A stretch of 64,000 nucleotides of DNA. It comes from Planctomycetota bacterium. Lineage in GTDB: Bacteria; Planctomycetota; Phycisphaerae; UBA1845. Below the pieces are notes generated by a model. The model had not been told where the DNA came from, made no database searches, and worked only from the letters and a program-made list of their open reading frames with translations. Positions within the stretch are counted from its first letter, which is position 1. Every line of letters begins with the position of its first letter. Position numbers and translations under genes: made by a program. Shown one piece after another: positions 1 to 8,973 of this stretch. The stretch spans positions 1 to 64,000 of the forward strand of contig JAJRPG010000069.1 in the NCBI GenBank assembly GCA_024280855.1, given 5' to 3'.

Positions 1-2
1 CT

Positions 3-81
3 GAGTTCTCCTGCGTAAAAGAATTCTGTTTTTGGCGGTCCCACGAGGATACGCCGTCCAATGAATTCTGCAGGAGAACTC
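3..81. repeat. Long interrupted inverted repeat at window edge
   Basis: A perfect 12-bp arm at 3-14 (GAGTTCTCCTGC) is repeated in inverse orientation at 70-81. Just inside the arms each side carries GAATTC (21-26 and 63-68). The centre holds a further GGCG/CGCC pairing. The DNA could form a large cruciform or the RNA a long hairpin. No U-tract follows, so it is not an obvious intrinsic terminator. It may be the end of an element or an RNA structure belonging to the gene left of the window. Confidence 0.6.
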
Positions 82-593
82 TCTTTCATGGAATCATGTC
101 CTTTTTTCTGGACATGGGGGAGTCGATGATCGAACACCGATAGTCATAATAGCTATTCAAGACGGTAAGTCACGGTCGTTCTTTCGCTTACTGGCGAGAG
201 GTTAAGCTGCCAAAACTAATCTCCAGCGGTTTATCCTCATTTCTTCGTCATTATCATCATTTTTCGCATAGCGCGCGCTATAGCCCTTCACCCCCAGAGA
301 GATCACCGGCGTTGTTCTTTATATAGATGAGCAGCTCATTCCCCAGGCTCAGGCCTGAACTTGAGACGCTCGCTCTTTGGCAATTGAATAGCCCCGTTGG
401 CGTCGAGAGAATTGCGCAGATAACGGTGATTTTCTCCAGGCACACAGCATTCGATCTTGTTTTCGGACGAGACACGTACTTTAGCGCGTCGTATCAGTCG
501 ATAATACTTGTGAGAGCACCGAATGGATTTGGGTGAAAAATACGTCCGCTGACGGTGTACCAGTCCGCTGCTTTCGCCAAGGAGATTGACATC
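82..593. other. Non-coding stretch upstream of the globin gene
   Basis: About 510 bases without a convincing gene. A small perfect hairpin lies at 95-116 (CATGTCC/GGACATG around a T-rich loop). Short open frames on both strands between 278 and 536 overlap each other, lack ribosome-binding sites and resemble no family. AAGGAG at 579-584 belongs to the globin start. Confidence 0.5.
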
Positions 594-1148
594 ATGACCG
601 CTACAATTACGAAAGCTGCATACGATCTGGCAAACGATAGCTTTGGCCGATGCTGTAATTCGGATGGTTTCTTTGATTCGTTCTACTCAATTCTAAGGGC
701 CAGCAATCCGGACATTGCAAGAATGTTCGCTAGAACGGATTTCACGAAACAAAACGAATTGCTGCGCGTTGGGTTGGACTTGATGCTGATGTACGATCAT
801 GACAATGACGCGGCGAATCAGATTATGGCTAAGATTCGTATGTCACACAGTCGGCACCGACTTGATGTCAAACCCGAATTTTATCACAATTGGATCGACA
901 GCCTCATGGTGGCCTGCGAAAAACATGATGCAAATTTTACGTCGGACATCGAAAACGCATGGCGAGAGGTGCTAGCCAAAGGAATCGACTACATCAAATC
1001 CGGATACAATGAGGGCGCCGGAAAGTCTGAGTGCTTGTCATACCTCCATTGGCTAGACCCCGATCTTGAGGCCGTAGCTAGGCAATGGTGCGGTCTGTCA
1101 AAGTCAATACGTGACGAACTTGTGGCCAAAGTCAGAGCGGCGAACTAA
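594..1148 (+). CDS. Globin-family haem protein
   Basis: Single-domain bacterial globin of 184 residues. The helical pattern is readable: FxxFY near residue 27, a Phe-rich segment 'MFARTDF' around 44-50 in the CD region, then 'SHSRH' at 84-88 followed by 'VKPEFY' and 'WIDSL', typical of the F-G helices. His85 (less likely His88) would be the proximal haem ligand. A C-terminal extension of about 40 residues follows the globin fold. The ATG at 594 is chosen because AAGGAG lies 9 bases upstream; the frame is open further upstream without support. The gene stands alone and converges on the next one. Likely roles are O2/NO binding or redox sensing; which one cannot be told from sequence. Confidence 0.8.
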   Translation: MTATITKAAYDLANDSFGRCCNSDGFFDSFYSILRASNPDIARMFARTDFTKQNELLRVGLDLMLMYDHDNDAANQIMAKIRMSHSRHRLDVKPEFYHNWIDSLMVACEKHDANFTSDIENAWREVLAKGIDYIKSGYNEGAGKSECLSYLHWLDPDLEAVARQWCGLSKSIRDELVAKVRAAN

Positions 1149-1234
1149 CGAAGCTATTGTCCTCTTGTTCAATATAATGTTGCAGATGATCGTTTCACAT
1201 CGTCGTGCAACAAAAAGCTTGTGGCCCGACTTTG

Positions 1235-3370
1235 TCACCCCGCGCGGGACAGGCTTCTTTTTAGCGTGGGGTCGTTGGCCTCTACGATAAGCGCCTCGCC
1301 TGGCGATACGCGAGGCCATGAGTCTAGCGTTACAGATTTCGTGTTACGGTTCACCGCAATCAGGCCATATTGCAATCCGATGACGTGTTCCAAAATCGTC
1401 GTCGCAACATCCGTTCGCATTATGGAGTTCGCAGCAAAGTCCATGTCACTAGCCGGGATTTCAATGCGAATAATCTCGCCATTGTTAGCCAACACCGATT
1501 GCTGCATCGGCTCTGACAGACTCGCCTGCTCCGTGACGACTGTCGGGCTATATGAAACATGTCGCCATTGGTAGGCGTCCATATCGGAAAACGAAGCACC
1601 TTCCGAAACAGTCCACGCAGGCCGGCGATACTGACCGAAAGTTTCAAATAATCTCGGTATCCAATGTTCGTATTTGTTGACTGACTCGGAGCCTTGTTGC
1701 AGCACAACGCGCACCTGATTCACTGGCGTGGGCACGATGTCAATTAAGGCCGCGATGGTCGAATCTTCAAACTCGATGTCAATGGGCGTTTCCGGTGCAG
1801 TGCCACTGCGCTGCCACCCATTCGCCGCATCCCATTCGCTAAGAAGTGGCAGCCAAGCCAAGCGAAATTTCGTAGCTAATGACGGCCCATAAGGGCTAAA
1901 GTGCGGGGGCATACGAACCAGTTGCTTGAACCAGTTATGCACGCCATAAGCACATTCGTGATTACCGCCATGCAATCCGGAACGAATGACAATCACCGGC
2001 TTAGGTTGCAGCGGCAATCCGAAAGAAGCGTCATCATGCCCCAGCGTAATCATTTGGTGCGTCACTTCTTCAACGGGAATGTCTTCGTCATGAACCACGA
2101 ACCCTTCAAAACGCTCTGGCATATCACGCAACATGGTGCGGAAATCAGTTTCGGTTTCCTCCGGTACACAGAATTGGCCTACTCCAGTTTGCACCTCGCC
2201 AAGCAGGGACATAATCAGATGAGCCGCGAGTGATGGCGAATTAAGTGTCGAAGCCGGAGCCTCGACGGGGTCGATGTCCAATACGAACAACGCGCCGTTT
2301 TCGGTTTCATGAAACAAGCAGATAGGCTGATTCGTCGTGCTATCCTTATCGCACATGGATTCGAGTAGCGTTTCAAATCCGTGCTTCGTGCAAAATGCTT
2401 TGAGTGACGGCGTTTGTCGAAATTGATTTTGCACAAAAGACCCGCGCTTCTTGCCCTCCCAGGCGTAGGCGAAGGCGTCTTGTAGCGCGAAGCCATGCGT
2501 GGCGTAATTGGCGTAAGTCACGAGCGCGTGAATCGGGTCGTCGTCTTGTTCAATGCGTCGAAGGCTAAGGTCTTTTCCCGCAATCGAAGCGAAGGCTGGT
2601 AGTGACATAATCACGACATGGTCTTGAGCGAACTGCTTCAAAGAGCGCAATGTACGAAGCGAAGCTGGCGGTTTTGCGTCGGGGAGAAAAATGGCATCTT
2701 CGTTGAGATTGCCCGACTTAAATTCTTTTGGCGTAATCGTCGAAACTTTTTTCTTGCCAAATTGCAGTTCCATTAAATTCGTCAATGGCCTGACTTCCGC
2801 CGAGCAGATGGCTACTTGCTTCACGCGGCGGGGCGAGGCTAGTGAGTGACGAGGTGCTGGCAGTGCCAGGGGGTGAGATTCATTGTCAGACTCCAGAACG
2901 CGAATGAAGCGAACTTCGTGAATCGTCGCGGAGCCGGTGGCGTTTTGTATGCCGACAGAAACATCAACCCGGCGGACATCTTCCGGGGCGAGAAAAATGG
3001 CGCAAATATCCTTGGTCTGGCTTGAGCGACAAATCGGCGGGGTGAAACGCGGTTGTCCGACGACCTTATCATCTTTGATGCAGGCTACGCGTAGTGTGAG
3101 TCCGCCATCATCTTTGCATGTTAAGTCGCACGAAGCTGTGACTTCTACGCGGTAATACTCTTCGGGTTTACAGATGACACGTTGCGTAACAAAAGCTGAG
3201 GTTGAGTCGTCATCGACGCGAATCGTAGCTAATGGTCCGGCTTTTTCGTCTGCTTGTAACTCACGAGTAAGCTGGGCCTTGGGCGAAGTTGACGACCATT
3301 GCCATGCCTGCGGGGATTTTTTTCCAAGGCGAAAATCAGGGTTTTTTATCTTATTAACGACTATAGCCAC
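1235..3370 (-). CDS. Large uncharacterised protein, 711 aa
   Basis: I do not recognise the family. The start is GTG at 3370, supported by AAGGGAG about ten bases upstream. The first ~150 residues are beta-rich and read like a carbohydrate-binding or galactose-binding-like module ('AWQWSS', later 'TIHEVRFIRV'). Residues ~160-370 look like an alpha/beta domain that could be glutamine-amidotransferase-like, as found in glycosidase accessory domains ('FLPDAKPP', 'GALFVLDIDP'). The C-terminal half contains 'SGLHGGNHECAYG', with conserved-looking His, Glu and Cys residues that could bind a ligand or metal. There is no signal peptide or membrane segment. It lies convergent to the globin gene. A role in carbohydrate handling is only a guess. 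Confidence 0.6.
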   Translation of the reverse strand: MAIVVNKIKNPDFRLGKKSPQAWQWSSTSPKAQLTRELQADEKAGPLATIRVDDDSTSAFVTQRVICKPEEYYRVEVTASCDLTCKDDGGLTLRVACIKDDKVVGQPRFTPPICRSSQTKDICAIFLAPEDVRRVDVSVGIQNATGSATIHEVRFIRVLESDNESHPLALPAPRHSLASPRRVKQVAICSAEVRPLTNLMELQFGKKKVSTITPKEFKSGNLNEDAIFLPDAKPPASLRTLRSLKQFAQDHVVIMSLPAFASIAGKDLSLRRIEQDDDPIHALVTYANYATHGFALQDAFAYAWEGKKRGSFVQNQFRQTPSLKAFCTKHGFETLLESMCDKDSTTNQPICLFHETENGALFVLDIDPVEAPASTLNSPSLAAHLIMSLLGEVQTGVGQFCVPEETETDFRTMLRDMPERFEGFVVHDEDIPVEEVTHQMITLGHDDASFGLPLQPKPVIVIRSGLHGGNHECAYGVHNWFKQLVRMPPHFSPYGPSLATKFRLAWLPLLSEWDAANGWQRSGTAPETPIDIEFEDSTIAALIDIVPTPVNQVRVVLQQGSESVNKYEHWIPRLFETFGQYRRPAWTVSEGASFSDMDAYQWRHVSYSPTVVTEQASLSEPMQQSVLANNGEIIRIEIPASDMDFAANSIMRTDVATTILEHVIGLQYGLIAVNRNTKSVTLDSWPRVSPGEALIVEANDPTLKRSLSRAG

Positions 3371-3514
3371 TACGCACTACTCCCTTGCGAATACTGAAAT
3401 CTTTTTTTTGGCGACATCAATTCAGACTGGAGCCGAAGGCCATCATGGCGAGCGAGGCTTAGTCATTCGTTGACGCTTCCCTATATATAGTCGCTACGGA
3501 CGTGGTGGCCAACA

Positions 3515-3529
3515 GCGCCATGTTGAAAG
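3515..3529 (+). repeat. 15-bp direct repeat, copy 1
   Basis: GCGCCATGTTGAAAG occurs here and again identically at 3694-3708, 179 bases downstream. The two copies flank a segment containing the perfect palindrome at 3629-3648. This could be a target duplication around a miniature element, or a duplicated gene start, since both copies contain ATGTTGAAA. Confidence 0.6.
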
Positions 3530-3628
3530 GGGCGCATGACAGTTTTGGCGGGCATCTTTCAGAGCACTGGGCGCTAGCCCTGTGGCCAGGCTGGTGTCGT
3601 GGAAGTGCTGTGTTTGTGCTTATCGTGC

Positions 3629-3648
3629 CCGTGGGCTTGCGCCCACGG
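3629..3648. repeat. Perfect 8-bp stem palindrome, REP-like
   Basis: CCGTGGGC and GCCCACGG pair around a TTGC loop. From memory, CCGTGGGC...GCCCACGG palindromes are dispersed repeats in several planctomycete genomes. Only one copy was seen in this window. No U-tract follows, so a repetitive extragenic palindrome is more likely than a terminator. Confidence 0.6.
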
Positions 3649-3693
3649 CTCTGACCAATATAATTACATCTATCCACCCTTCAAAACTGTTAC

Positions 3694-3708
3694 GCGCCAT
3701 GTTGAAAG
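3694..3708 (+). repeat. 15-bp direct repeat, copy 2
   Basis: Second identical copy of the GCGCCATGTTGAAAG repeat (first at 3515-3529). It lies 70 bases upstream of the scpB start codon. Confidence 0.6.
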
Positions 3709-3777
3709 ATTTGGGGTGTGAGTTATTCGAAGTTTTGCCCACTCGCCATCGGCTTAGAAATAATGTAGCATGTTTCG

Positions 3778-4515
3778 GTGGCTAAAAAATCATCAAAACC
3801 TGAGACTCCGGCAGAGGCGGATTCATCCGTGCAAACCGGCGAAGCTGACGTGGCTGTAGAAGTATCTGCGGAGGCCGCCATCGCGGATGTGGATGTATCG
3901 ACCGTGGTTGAGGCTATTCTGTTTTCGACGGATGTGCCATTATCAGCCAGGAAGCTCGCGAATATGTTGGGCGTGGGGAGTGCGGCTGATGTCGTAGCTC
4001 ATATCGACTCGCTCAACGAAACTTATGATAAAGATGGCCGGTCGTTTCGGATTGAGTGCATCGCCAATGGTTATCAAATGCTCACGCGCGGTGAGTTTGA
4101 TGTGTGGGTGAAAAAATTGCATAAGTCTCGGGCCGATTCTCGCCTATCAGCCGCCGCGCTTGAGACGCTGGCTATCGTGGCGTATAAGCAACCCATCTTG
4201 CGGGCTGATGTCGAATCCATTCGTGGCGTGGCCGCTGGCGATATGTTAGTGCGATTGCGTGAAGTTGATTTGGTGAAAATCGTCGGCCGGGCTGAGGAGA
4301 TTGGCCGACCTATGCTGTATGGCACGACGACCAAGTTTCTCACCGTGTTTGGCCTAGCTTCGGTAAAAGATTTGCCCAAGCTCGAAGACGGCAGACGTCC
4401 ATCAGCCGCAGGGCTGCAAGCGGTAAGCGAATCCCTTAATGACGCCGACACCGTTGAAATCACCGACATCGACGCAAGCGATGAAGAATCTACCTCGCCT
4501 GACGATGTGGCGTAA
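3778..4515 (+). CDS. scpB: Segregation and condensation protein B
   Basis: Kleisin-associated winged-helix subunit of the Smc-ScpAB condensin, acting on the nucleoid in chromosome segregation. The core starts near residue 40 with 'VVEAILFSTDVPLS'. It is followed by the family hallmarks 'LETLAIVAYKQPILRADVESIRGV' (in parts) and 'GRPMLYGTT' near residue 180. An acidic, Ala-rich N-terminal tail (~38 residues) and an acidic C-terminal tail flank it, making 245 residues against about 180-200 in classic ScpB. The start is GTG at 3778; an ATG eight bases upstream is in another frame. scpA, often the preceding gene, is not in the window. Confidence 0.95.
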   Translation: MAKKSSKPETPAEADSSVQTGEADVAVEVSAEAAIADVDVSTVVEAILFSTDVPLSARKLANMLGVGSAADVVAHIDSLNETYDKDGRSFRIECIANGYQMLTRGEFDVWVKKLHKSRADSRLSAAALETLAIVAYKQPILRADVESIRGVAAGDMLVRLREVDLVKIVGRAEEIGRPMLYGTTTKFLTVFGLASVKDLPKLEDGRRPSAAGLQAVSESLNDADTVEITDIDASDEESTSPDDVA

Positions 4516-4739
4516 TTCGTACTCTTCGTGATATTCGATTCACAAATTCAGATTTAGCATGTGTTGTCAGGCAATCTGGCGCTGTTTGGCGAATCTGTAA
4601 TTTTTTGTCCAAACTGCCATTATCGCTCGGAATCAACGATTGACTTCATTTTGTTTGAGGTGTGTACCGACTATAGTACAGTAGGGCCGGTTAAGGCCAG
4701 CAGTGGCGGTATGTCGGTAATGTGGCGAATTAGGGAAGC

Positions 4740-6260
4740 TTGCGGTATCTGCGAATGACGCGACTTATTATTAATGTAGTGTGTGTTGTCGGTGTACTCG
4801 CTCATGCCGAGCTGGGATACGGGCAACTTTTTGAGCGCGCGACGGTTTTGGAAAATGTGCGCGTTGTCGATGGGGGCGGGCAGATTCTTGACCGCGGCAC
4901 TTTGGTTATCAAAGGTGGCCGAGTGGTTGAGATGGGGGAAGATGTTAAGGCTCCGTTTCTGTCGTCGAAACATGACCTGACCGGCCGCACGATTACACCT
5001 GGCTTGATTGATGCCTGGAGTACGCTTGGTCTTGAAAGCGCTTCGGCGGATAGTCATGAGCTTAGCCATGCCTGGGACGACTTCAATCCGTACGCTGGCG
5101 ATATTTTCAAAGAAGCACTTCGTAACGGTGTGACAACTTTTTATCTTAGTCCTGGCCGATCGCCTGGGATTAATGGCGTTGGTTGCGTGGTGAAGCTTAC
5201 GGCTAATGACGATGGCGGCATGGGGTCGTTGATTGTAAAGGACGCGGCGCTCTCGATTAGTTTTGGTCCGGGCAATTCTCCCATTAAGAGACTCAAGACT
5301 TTTGAAGAAGTACGGAAGAAATTTCGCGGCGCATTAGATTATCGAGAATCTCTCGAAGACTACGAAGAGGAACTAGAAGAATATCTTGAAAAGCTTGAGG
5401 TGCGCCGCAAAGATAAAGAAGATGCTGAGAAAGAAGGCGACGAAAAAGTAGAAGGGGATAAGAAGGACGCTGGCTCTGAGGGGGGCGAAACGAAAGATTC
5501 TCCCAAGCCGGAGCCTGCCCCTAAACCCGAAGACGAAAAGCCGGATGGCAAAGTACGCATGGCGTCATCCACTCAGTCTCCTTTTGCCGGCGATGACGAA
5601 TCTGGCGATAAAGAAAAGAACGACGAGGGCGAGAAGGATAAAAAAGAAGAGGAATTGACCAAGCCAACGAAGCCTTCTATTGACCGAGTTAGTGATCTGC
5701 TATTGCGAGCGATCGATCATAAGCTTGGTGTGCGAATTCTTGCCCAGCGATCTGATGGCATTATAAATGCGCTTTTATTGGCTGAGGAATTCAATCTTGA
5801 TTTGACCATCGAAGGCGCGACCGAGGCGTACCTCGTTGCCTCTGCGATAGCTGAGGCGGACGTAAATTTGATTGTTGGCCAAGTGTCGCGGAGTGGACTT
5901 TTTCGACCTAATCAATTTAGACGCTATCGCGAAGATCAGGTAGCCGCTCTGGAAAACGCCTCTATCAGGTGGACGGTGTCAAGTGGTGGTCGGCGTGATT
6001 TGTGGACTCGTTTTGTATCCTTGAACGCGCAGCTTGCGGCTTCTCAATTAGATGGTGTCGACTGGTTGTCACTGGTCACCAAGCGGGCGGCCAAGCTGAT
6101 TGGTGTGTCACGAGCGGGTTTTGTTCGCAGGGGGCAATCTGCTGATCTTGTGGTGTGGTCTTCGGACCCTTCCGATCCTAGCGCTGTCGTGGAAAGTGTC
6201 TATGTGGCGGGCCAACTTGTTTTCGACCGCAACAATGACGTTGATGGGGGAGGGCAGTAG
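4740..6260 (+). CDS. Exported amidohydrolase-like protein 1 (HxH motif lost)
   Basis: First gene of an eight-gene same-strand array. An N-terminal signal peptide (hydrophobic run 'LIINVVCVVGVLAHA') precedes the amidohydrolase beta-sandwich ('GTLVIKGGRVVEMG') and the 'TPGLIDAWST' strand, where active members have DxHxH; both His are absent. Residues ~205-315 form a highly charged Glu/Lys-rich insert. The C-terminal hallmark 'RRGQSADLVVWSSDPSD' is kept. It is probably catalytically dead or divergent. The start is uncertain: TTG at 4740 has AGGGAAG close upstream, while ATG at 4755 gives the same signal peptide without the first five residues. The stop is one base from the next start. Confidence 0.85.
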   Translation: MRYLRMTRLIINVVCVVGVLAHAELGYGQLFERATVLENVRVVDGGGQILDRGTLVIKGGRVVEMGEDVKAPFLSSKHDLTGRTITPGLIDAWSTLGLESASADSHELSHAWDDFNPYAGDIFKEALRNGVTTFYLSPGRSPGINGVGCVVKLTANDDGGMGSLIVKDAALSISFGPGNSPIKRLKTFEEVRKKFRGALDYRESLEDYEEELEEYLEKLEVRRKDKEDAEKEGDEKVEGDKKDAGSEGGETKDSPKPEPAPKPEDEKPDGKVRMASSTQSPFAGDDESGDKEKNDEGEKDKKEEELTKPTKPSIDRVSDLLLRAIDHKLGVRILAQRSDGIINALLLAEEFNLDLTIEGATEAYLVASAIAEADVNLIVGQVSRSGLFRPNQFRRYREDQVAALENASIRWTVSSGGRRDLWTRFVSLNAQLAASQLDGVDWLSLVTKRAAKLIGVSRAGFVRRGQSADLVVWSSDPSDPSAVVESVYVAGQLVFDRNNDVDGGGQ

Positions 6261-6261
6261 T

Positions 6262-7428
6262 ATGGTGCGTGAAGTTTCATACGTTGTCGTTTTCGTCAGC
6301 CTGATGTTTTCTGGGGCAAGTCGAAGCTTTGCTGAAGAGTCCAGCCGTCCTTCGATTGTCGTGGGGCGGGTGATGAAGGCTGATGGCACGTTTTCTGGGT
6401 CTATGCGGATTGCCTTCGATGGCCCTAACATTAAATCAATTCAGCCTGCGCTTTTAGATGTCGAATGGCCTGGTGCAGATCAGTATGATTCCGGTGTGGC
6501 TGTGCCTGGTTTGTTTGATGTGTATAGCGAAGTCGGGGCCATGGGTAGTCGCGATGAGAACAGCTATGCGGTTGATGCGGCGGCGAATGCTGTTGACGCC
6601 ATTGATATTTATCATCGTCAAATACAACAGGCGTTAGCGCATGGCGTGACATCTATGTTGATCGCGCCAGCCAGTGTCAACATCGTGGCAGGCGCTGCGG
6701 CTGTTGTGCGGGCAAGCGGCAGGCACGGCATTGAGGTGTTGCGAGATGATGGGCCTTTGGTTTTTGCTTTTGGGGCCGGTGTTTATCAGCGTGACAGAGA
6801 GCCAACGTCTCGGATGGGCGCGGCGGCGATGCTTCGCCGGATTACGGCAGATGCAAATGATGGTCGCGGACATCAGCGATTGCAAGCTTTCGTAAAGGGA
6901 ACTATGAATGCGCTGGCTGTTTGCCAGTCTCCTCAAGATGTCACTGTGGCGGCGAATGCGCTTCGTGATAATTTAGGGCATGTAACATTCGTACACACAA
7001 GCGATGTACATGATTTATCATTCGAGATGGAAGCGGCGAGGGCTGTTGTGGTCGGTCCTTTGACGTTCGATATGTCATCGAGAACGTTGTCGGCTGCGGG
7101 GGAATGGTCTAAAGCTGGCTTGAAGGTGGCGCTGGCGGGGCAGTCGCCAAGATACTCATTTGATAGTTTACGGATTAGTGCGGCGCTGGCGGTGCAGTAT
7201 GGCATGTCACCGGCGAAGGCTCGGCAGGCAATTACTTCAGTGCCAGCTGAGATTGCGGGTGTGGCGGATAAGGTTGGAAGCCTGACGCCTGGGCGGTTCG
7301 GAGATGTGGTGATTTTTTCTGATGACCCGCTGCGTTTAGATGCGAAGATTTTGGCGGTCTATGTTGGTGGGCGGCGCGTGCATCCAGGCCAGGCTAGGCT
7401 TGCGAAGATGATGAAGGAGACCCGCTGA
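6262..7428 (+). CDS. Exported amidohydrolase-like protein 2 (HxH motif lost)
   Basis: Shortest member of the array, 388 residues. The ATG at 6262 follows the previous stop by one base and gives a good signal peptide ending near 'RSFA'. The open frame extends upstream only inside gene 1. The position of the metal motif reads 'VPGLFDVYSE', so no HxH is present. The central segment 'HGVTSMLIAP' and the C-terminal 'GSLTPGRFGDVVIFSDDPLR' keep the amidohydrolase fold signature. It lacks the charged insert of its neighbours. Translationally coupled to gene 3. A role as a non-catalytic partner of the intact member is inferred. Confidence 0.85.
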   Translation: MVREVSYVVVFVSLMFSGASRSFAEESSRPSIVVGRVMKADGTFSGSMRIAFDGPNIKSIQPALLDVEWPGADQYDSGVAVPGLFDVYSEVGAMGSRDENSYAVDAAANAVDAIDIYHRQIQQALAHGVTSMLIAPASVNIVAGAAAVVRASGRHGIEVLRDDGPLVFAFGAGVYQRDREPTSRMGAAAMLRRITADANDGRGHQRLQAFVKGTMNALAVCQSPQDVTVAANALRDNLGHVTFVHTSDVHDLSFEMEAARAVVVGPLTFDMSSRTLSAAGEWSKAGLKVALAGQSPRYSFDSLRISAALAVQYGMSPAKARQAITSVPAEIAGVADKVGSLTPGRFGDVVIFSDDPLRLDAKILAVYVGGRRVHPGQARLAKMMKETR

Positions 7429-8918
7429 TGAGCACGAAATTATTTAGACACCGAGGCTATGGCTGGCATGTTTTGCTGGCACTTTTAAATTGCGTGATGT
7501 TGCCTGGCTTTGAGGCGATTGCTGATAAGGGCGAGGCGAGCGAAGTCATTGTTTATGCGGATCACATATATATTGGTAATGGTCAGACGGTTGACGATGG
7601 TGCGGTGCTTATTCGGAATGGCGAGATTGTCGCGGTTGGGACAGATGTTAAGTCGGCTAAGGGCGCGACGGTTGTTCGGATCAAGGATGCCAGCGTTACG
7701 CCGGGCTTGATTGATGCTAACGCGGCTATTGAATCTTCGGATTTGATGACCAGGCCGTTGGGGCGGCGCAGTCCGCGGGCAGTGTTGCATGATTTATTTT
7801 GCCCGCGACATGTAGATAAAATTTCGGTCGGGTGTTGCGGCTCGCGATGTTCTAGATCTTTGCAGCACGCGAATGGTGAGGCGTGTCGTGAATGTGGTTT
7901 TCCCAATGCCGCGCCGCCTTTGGAAGTGGGGAATCGTAGTTGGCCTACGGATGTAGAGAATTCTTCGGAAGTGATTCCTCATACGCGCGTGCTGGATGCG
8001 ATTAATCTTCGATCACCTGATTTTGCCCGGCTAGCTAAGGGCGGCGTCACGACAGTGTTTGCAGCTCCGGATTCCTCGGCAGTGATTGGTTCGCGTGGAG
8101 CGATTTTACGGACGGCTGGTCCTATGAAGGAGCGAGTGGTTCGGGCGGAAGATGCGGTGAAGGCGACCATGGGGACAGAGCCATCATGGCGCGGTGGGCG
8201 TAATCAAATGCCATGGCGCAGTCGTGTTACGTTTTTGACACGACGGCCTACTACGCGCATGGGCGTTGCGTGGATTTTTAGAAAAGCTTTTTATGACTCA
8301 ATATTGCATGATAAAGGTAAAGAACTTGGTGGGGCTGATACTCCGCCCAGGGCTTCGTTGGGAGCGCTTCATCAGATTCTCGCGGGCGAAATTCCTCTGC
8401 GAATTCAAGCGAGACAGCAGCATGACATTTTAACGGCTTGCCGACTGGCGAAGGAATTTGGTCTTTCGTTTATACTTGAAGAGGGCACGGAATCTCATAA
8501 GTGTCTGGATGAAATTCAAGCTCAAAAAGTACCCGTCATTTTTGGCCCGCTATATATAGATGCGCCGGGGTCGCGCAGGTTTAGTACCGAAGTGGGTGGT
8601 TCTCTGCTGCATACTTTTCAGCGGTTGCTTGAGCATGGCGTGCCGACTGCGCTTACGGCTAATGAGCTAAGAGATGAAGACGGGCTAGCTCGTCAGGCGA
8701 TGTACGCCCTGAAGATGGGCGTGAGCTTTAATGAAGTATTGCGGGCTGTGACGCAAACGCCGTCGCGGTTGCTTCGTATTGATAAAGAAGTTGGCACGTT
8801 GGAAAAAGGTAAACGTGGAGATTTAATCGTTTGGCAGGGACGCCCATTTGATGCGGATGCTCGTCCGGTTGTGGTGATGAGTGGTGGGCGAATTGTTGTT
8901 GATAAACGACCGTCATGA
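7428..8918 (+). CDS. Exported amidohydrolase-like protein 3 with Cys-rich insert
   Basis: 496 residues. The ATG overlaps the previous TGA by one base and has AAGGAG eight bases upstream. The signal peptide spans about residues 1-32. The strand that normally carries HxH reads 'TPGLIDANAA', so the metal ligands are gone. Immediately after it lies an unusual Cys/His-rich insert at residues 125-156: CxxH, then CC-xxx-C, a His at 147 and CxxC. This could bind Zn or form disulfides. The amidohydrolase tail 'GTLEKGKRGDLIVWQGRPFD' is present. A 'GGVTTVFAAP' segment and a 'GFSFIL'-like strand mark the barrel. Probably non-catalytic. Confidence 0.85.
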   Translation: MSTKLFRHRGYGWHVLLALLNCVMLPGFEAIADKGEASEVIVYADHIYIGNGQTVDDGAVLIRNGEIVAVGTDVKSAKGATVVRIKDASVTPGLIDANAAIESSDLMTRPLGRRSPRAVLHDLFCPRHVDKISVGCCGSRCSRSLQHANGEACRECGFPNAAPPLEVGNRSWPTDVENSSEVIPHTRVLDAINLRSPDFARLAKGGVTTVFAAPDSSAVIGSRGAILRTAGPMKERVVRAEDAVKATMGTEPSWRGGRNQMPWRSRVTFLTRRPTTRMGVAWIFRKAFYDSILHDKGKELGGADTPPRASLGALHQILAGEIPLRIQARQQHDILTACRLAKEFGLSFILEEGTESHKCLDEIQAQKVPVIFGPLYIDAPGSRRFSTEVGGSLLHTFQRLLEHGVPTALTANELRDEDGLARQAMYALKMGVSFNEVLRAVTQTPSRLLRIDKEVGTLEKGKRGDLIVWQGRPFDADARPVVVMSGGRIVVDKRPS

Positions 8919-8973
8919 TCGCGAGTGTTTTACTTGTCGTTGTGACGTTTTTACAGGTTTTGAGGGAGGCGTG

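Larger units (their letters stand above)
3371..3777. other. Intergenic spacer between two divergent genes
   Basis: Roughly 400 bases separating the minus-strand 711-aa gene from scpB. It holds a 15-bp direct repeat and a strong palindrome (listed separately) and presumably both promoters. Short open frames across it overlap on both strands and are not credible genes. Confidence 0.6.

Noticed and set aside
4640-4677. TTGACT and TATAGT as a sigma-70 promoter for the amidohydrolase operon
   Set aside because: The spacing between the boxes is 26 bases, far from 17; the elements may be coincidental.
4561-4758. 65-codon frame before the amidohydrolase operon
   Set aside because: It runs into the first amidohydrolase gene in another frame and has no supporting start signal; the region is a better leader/promoter.
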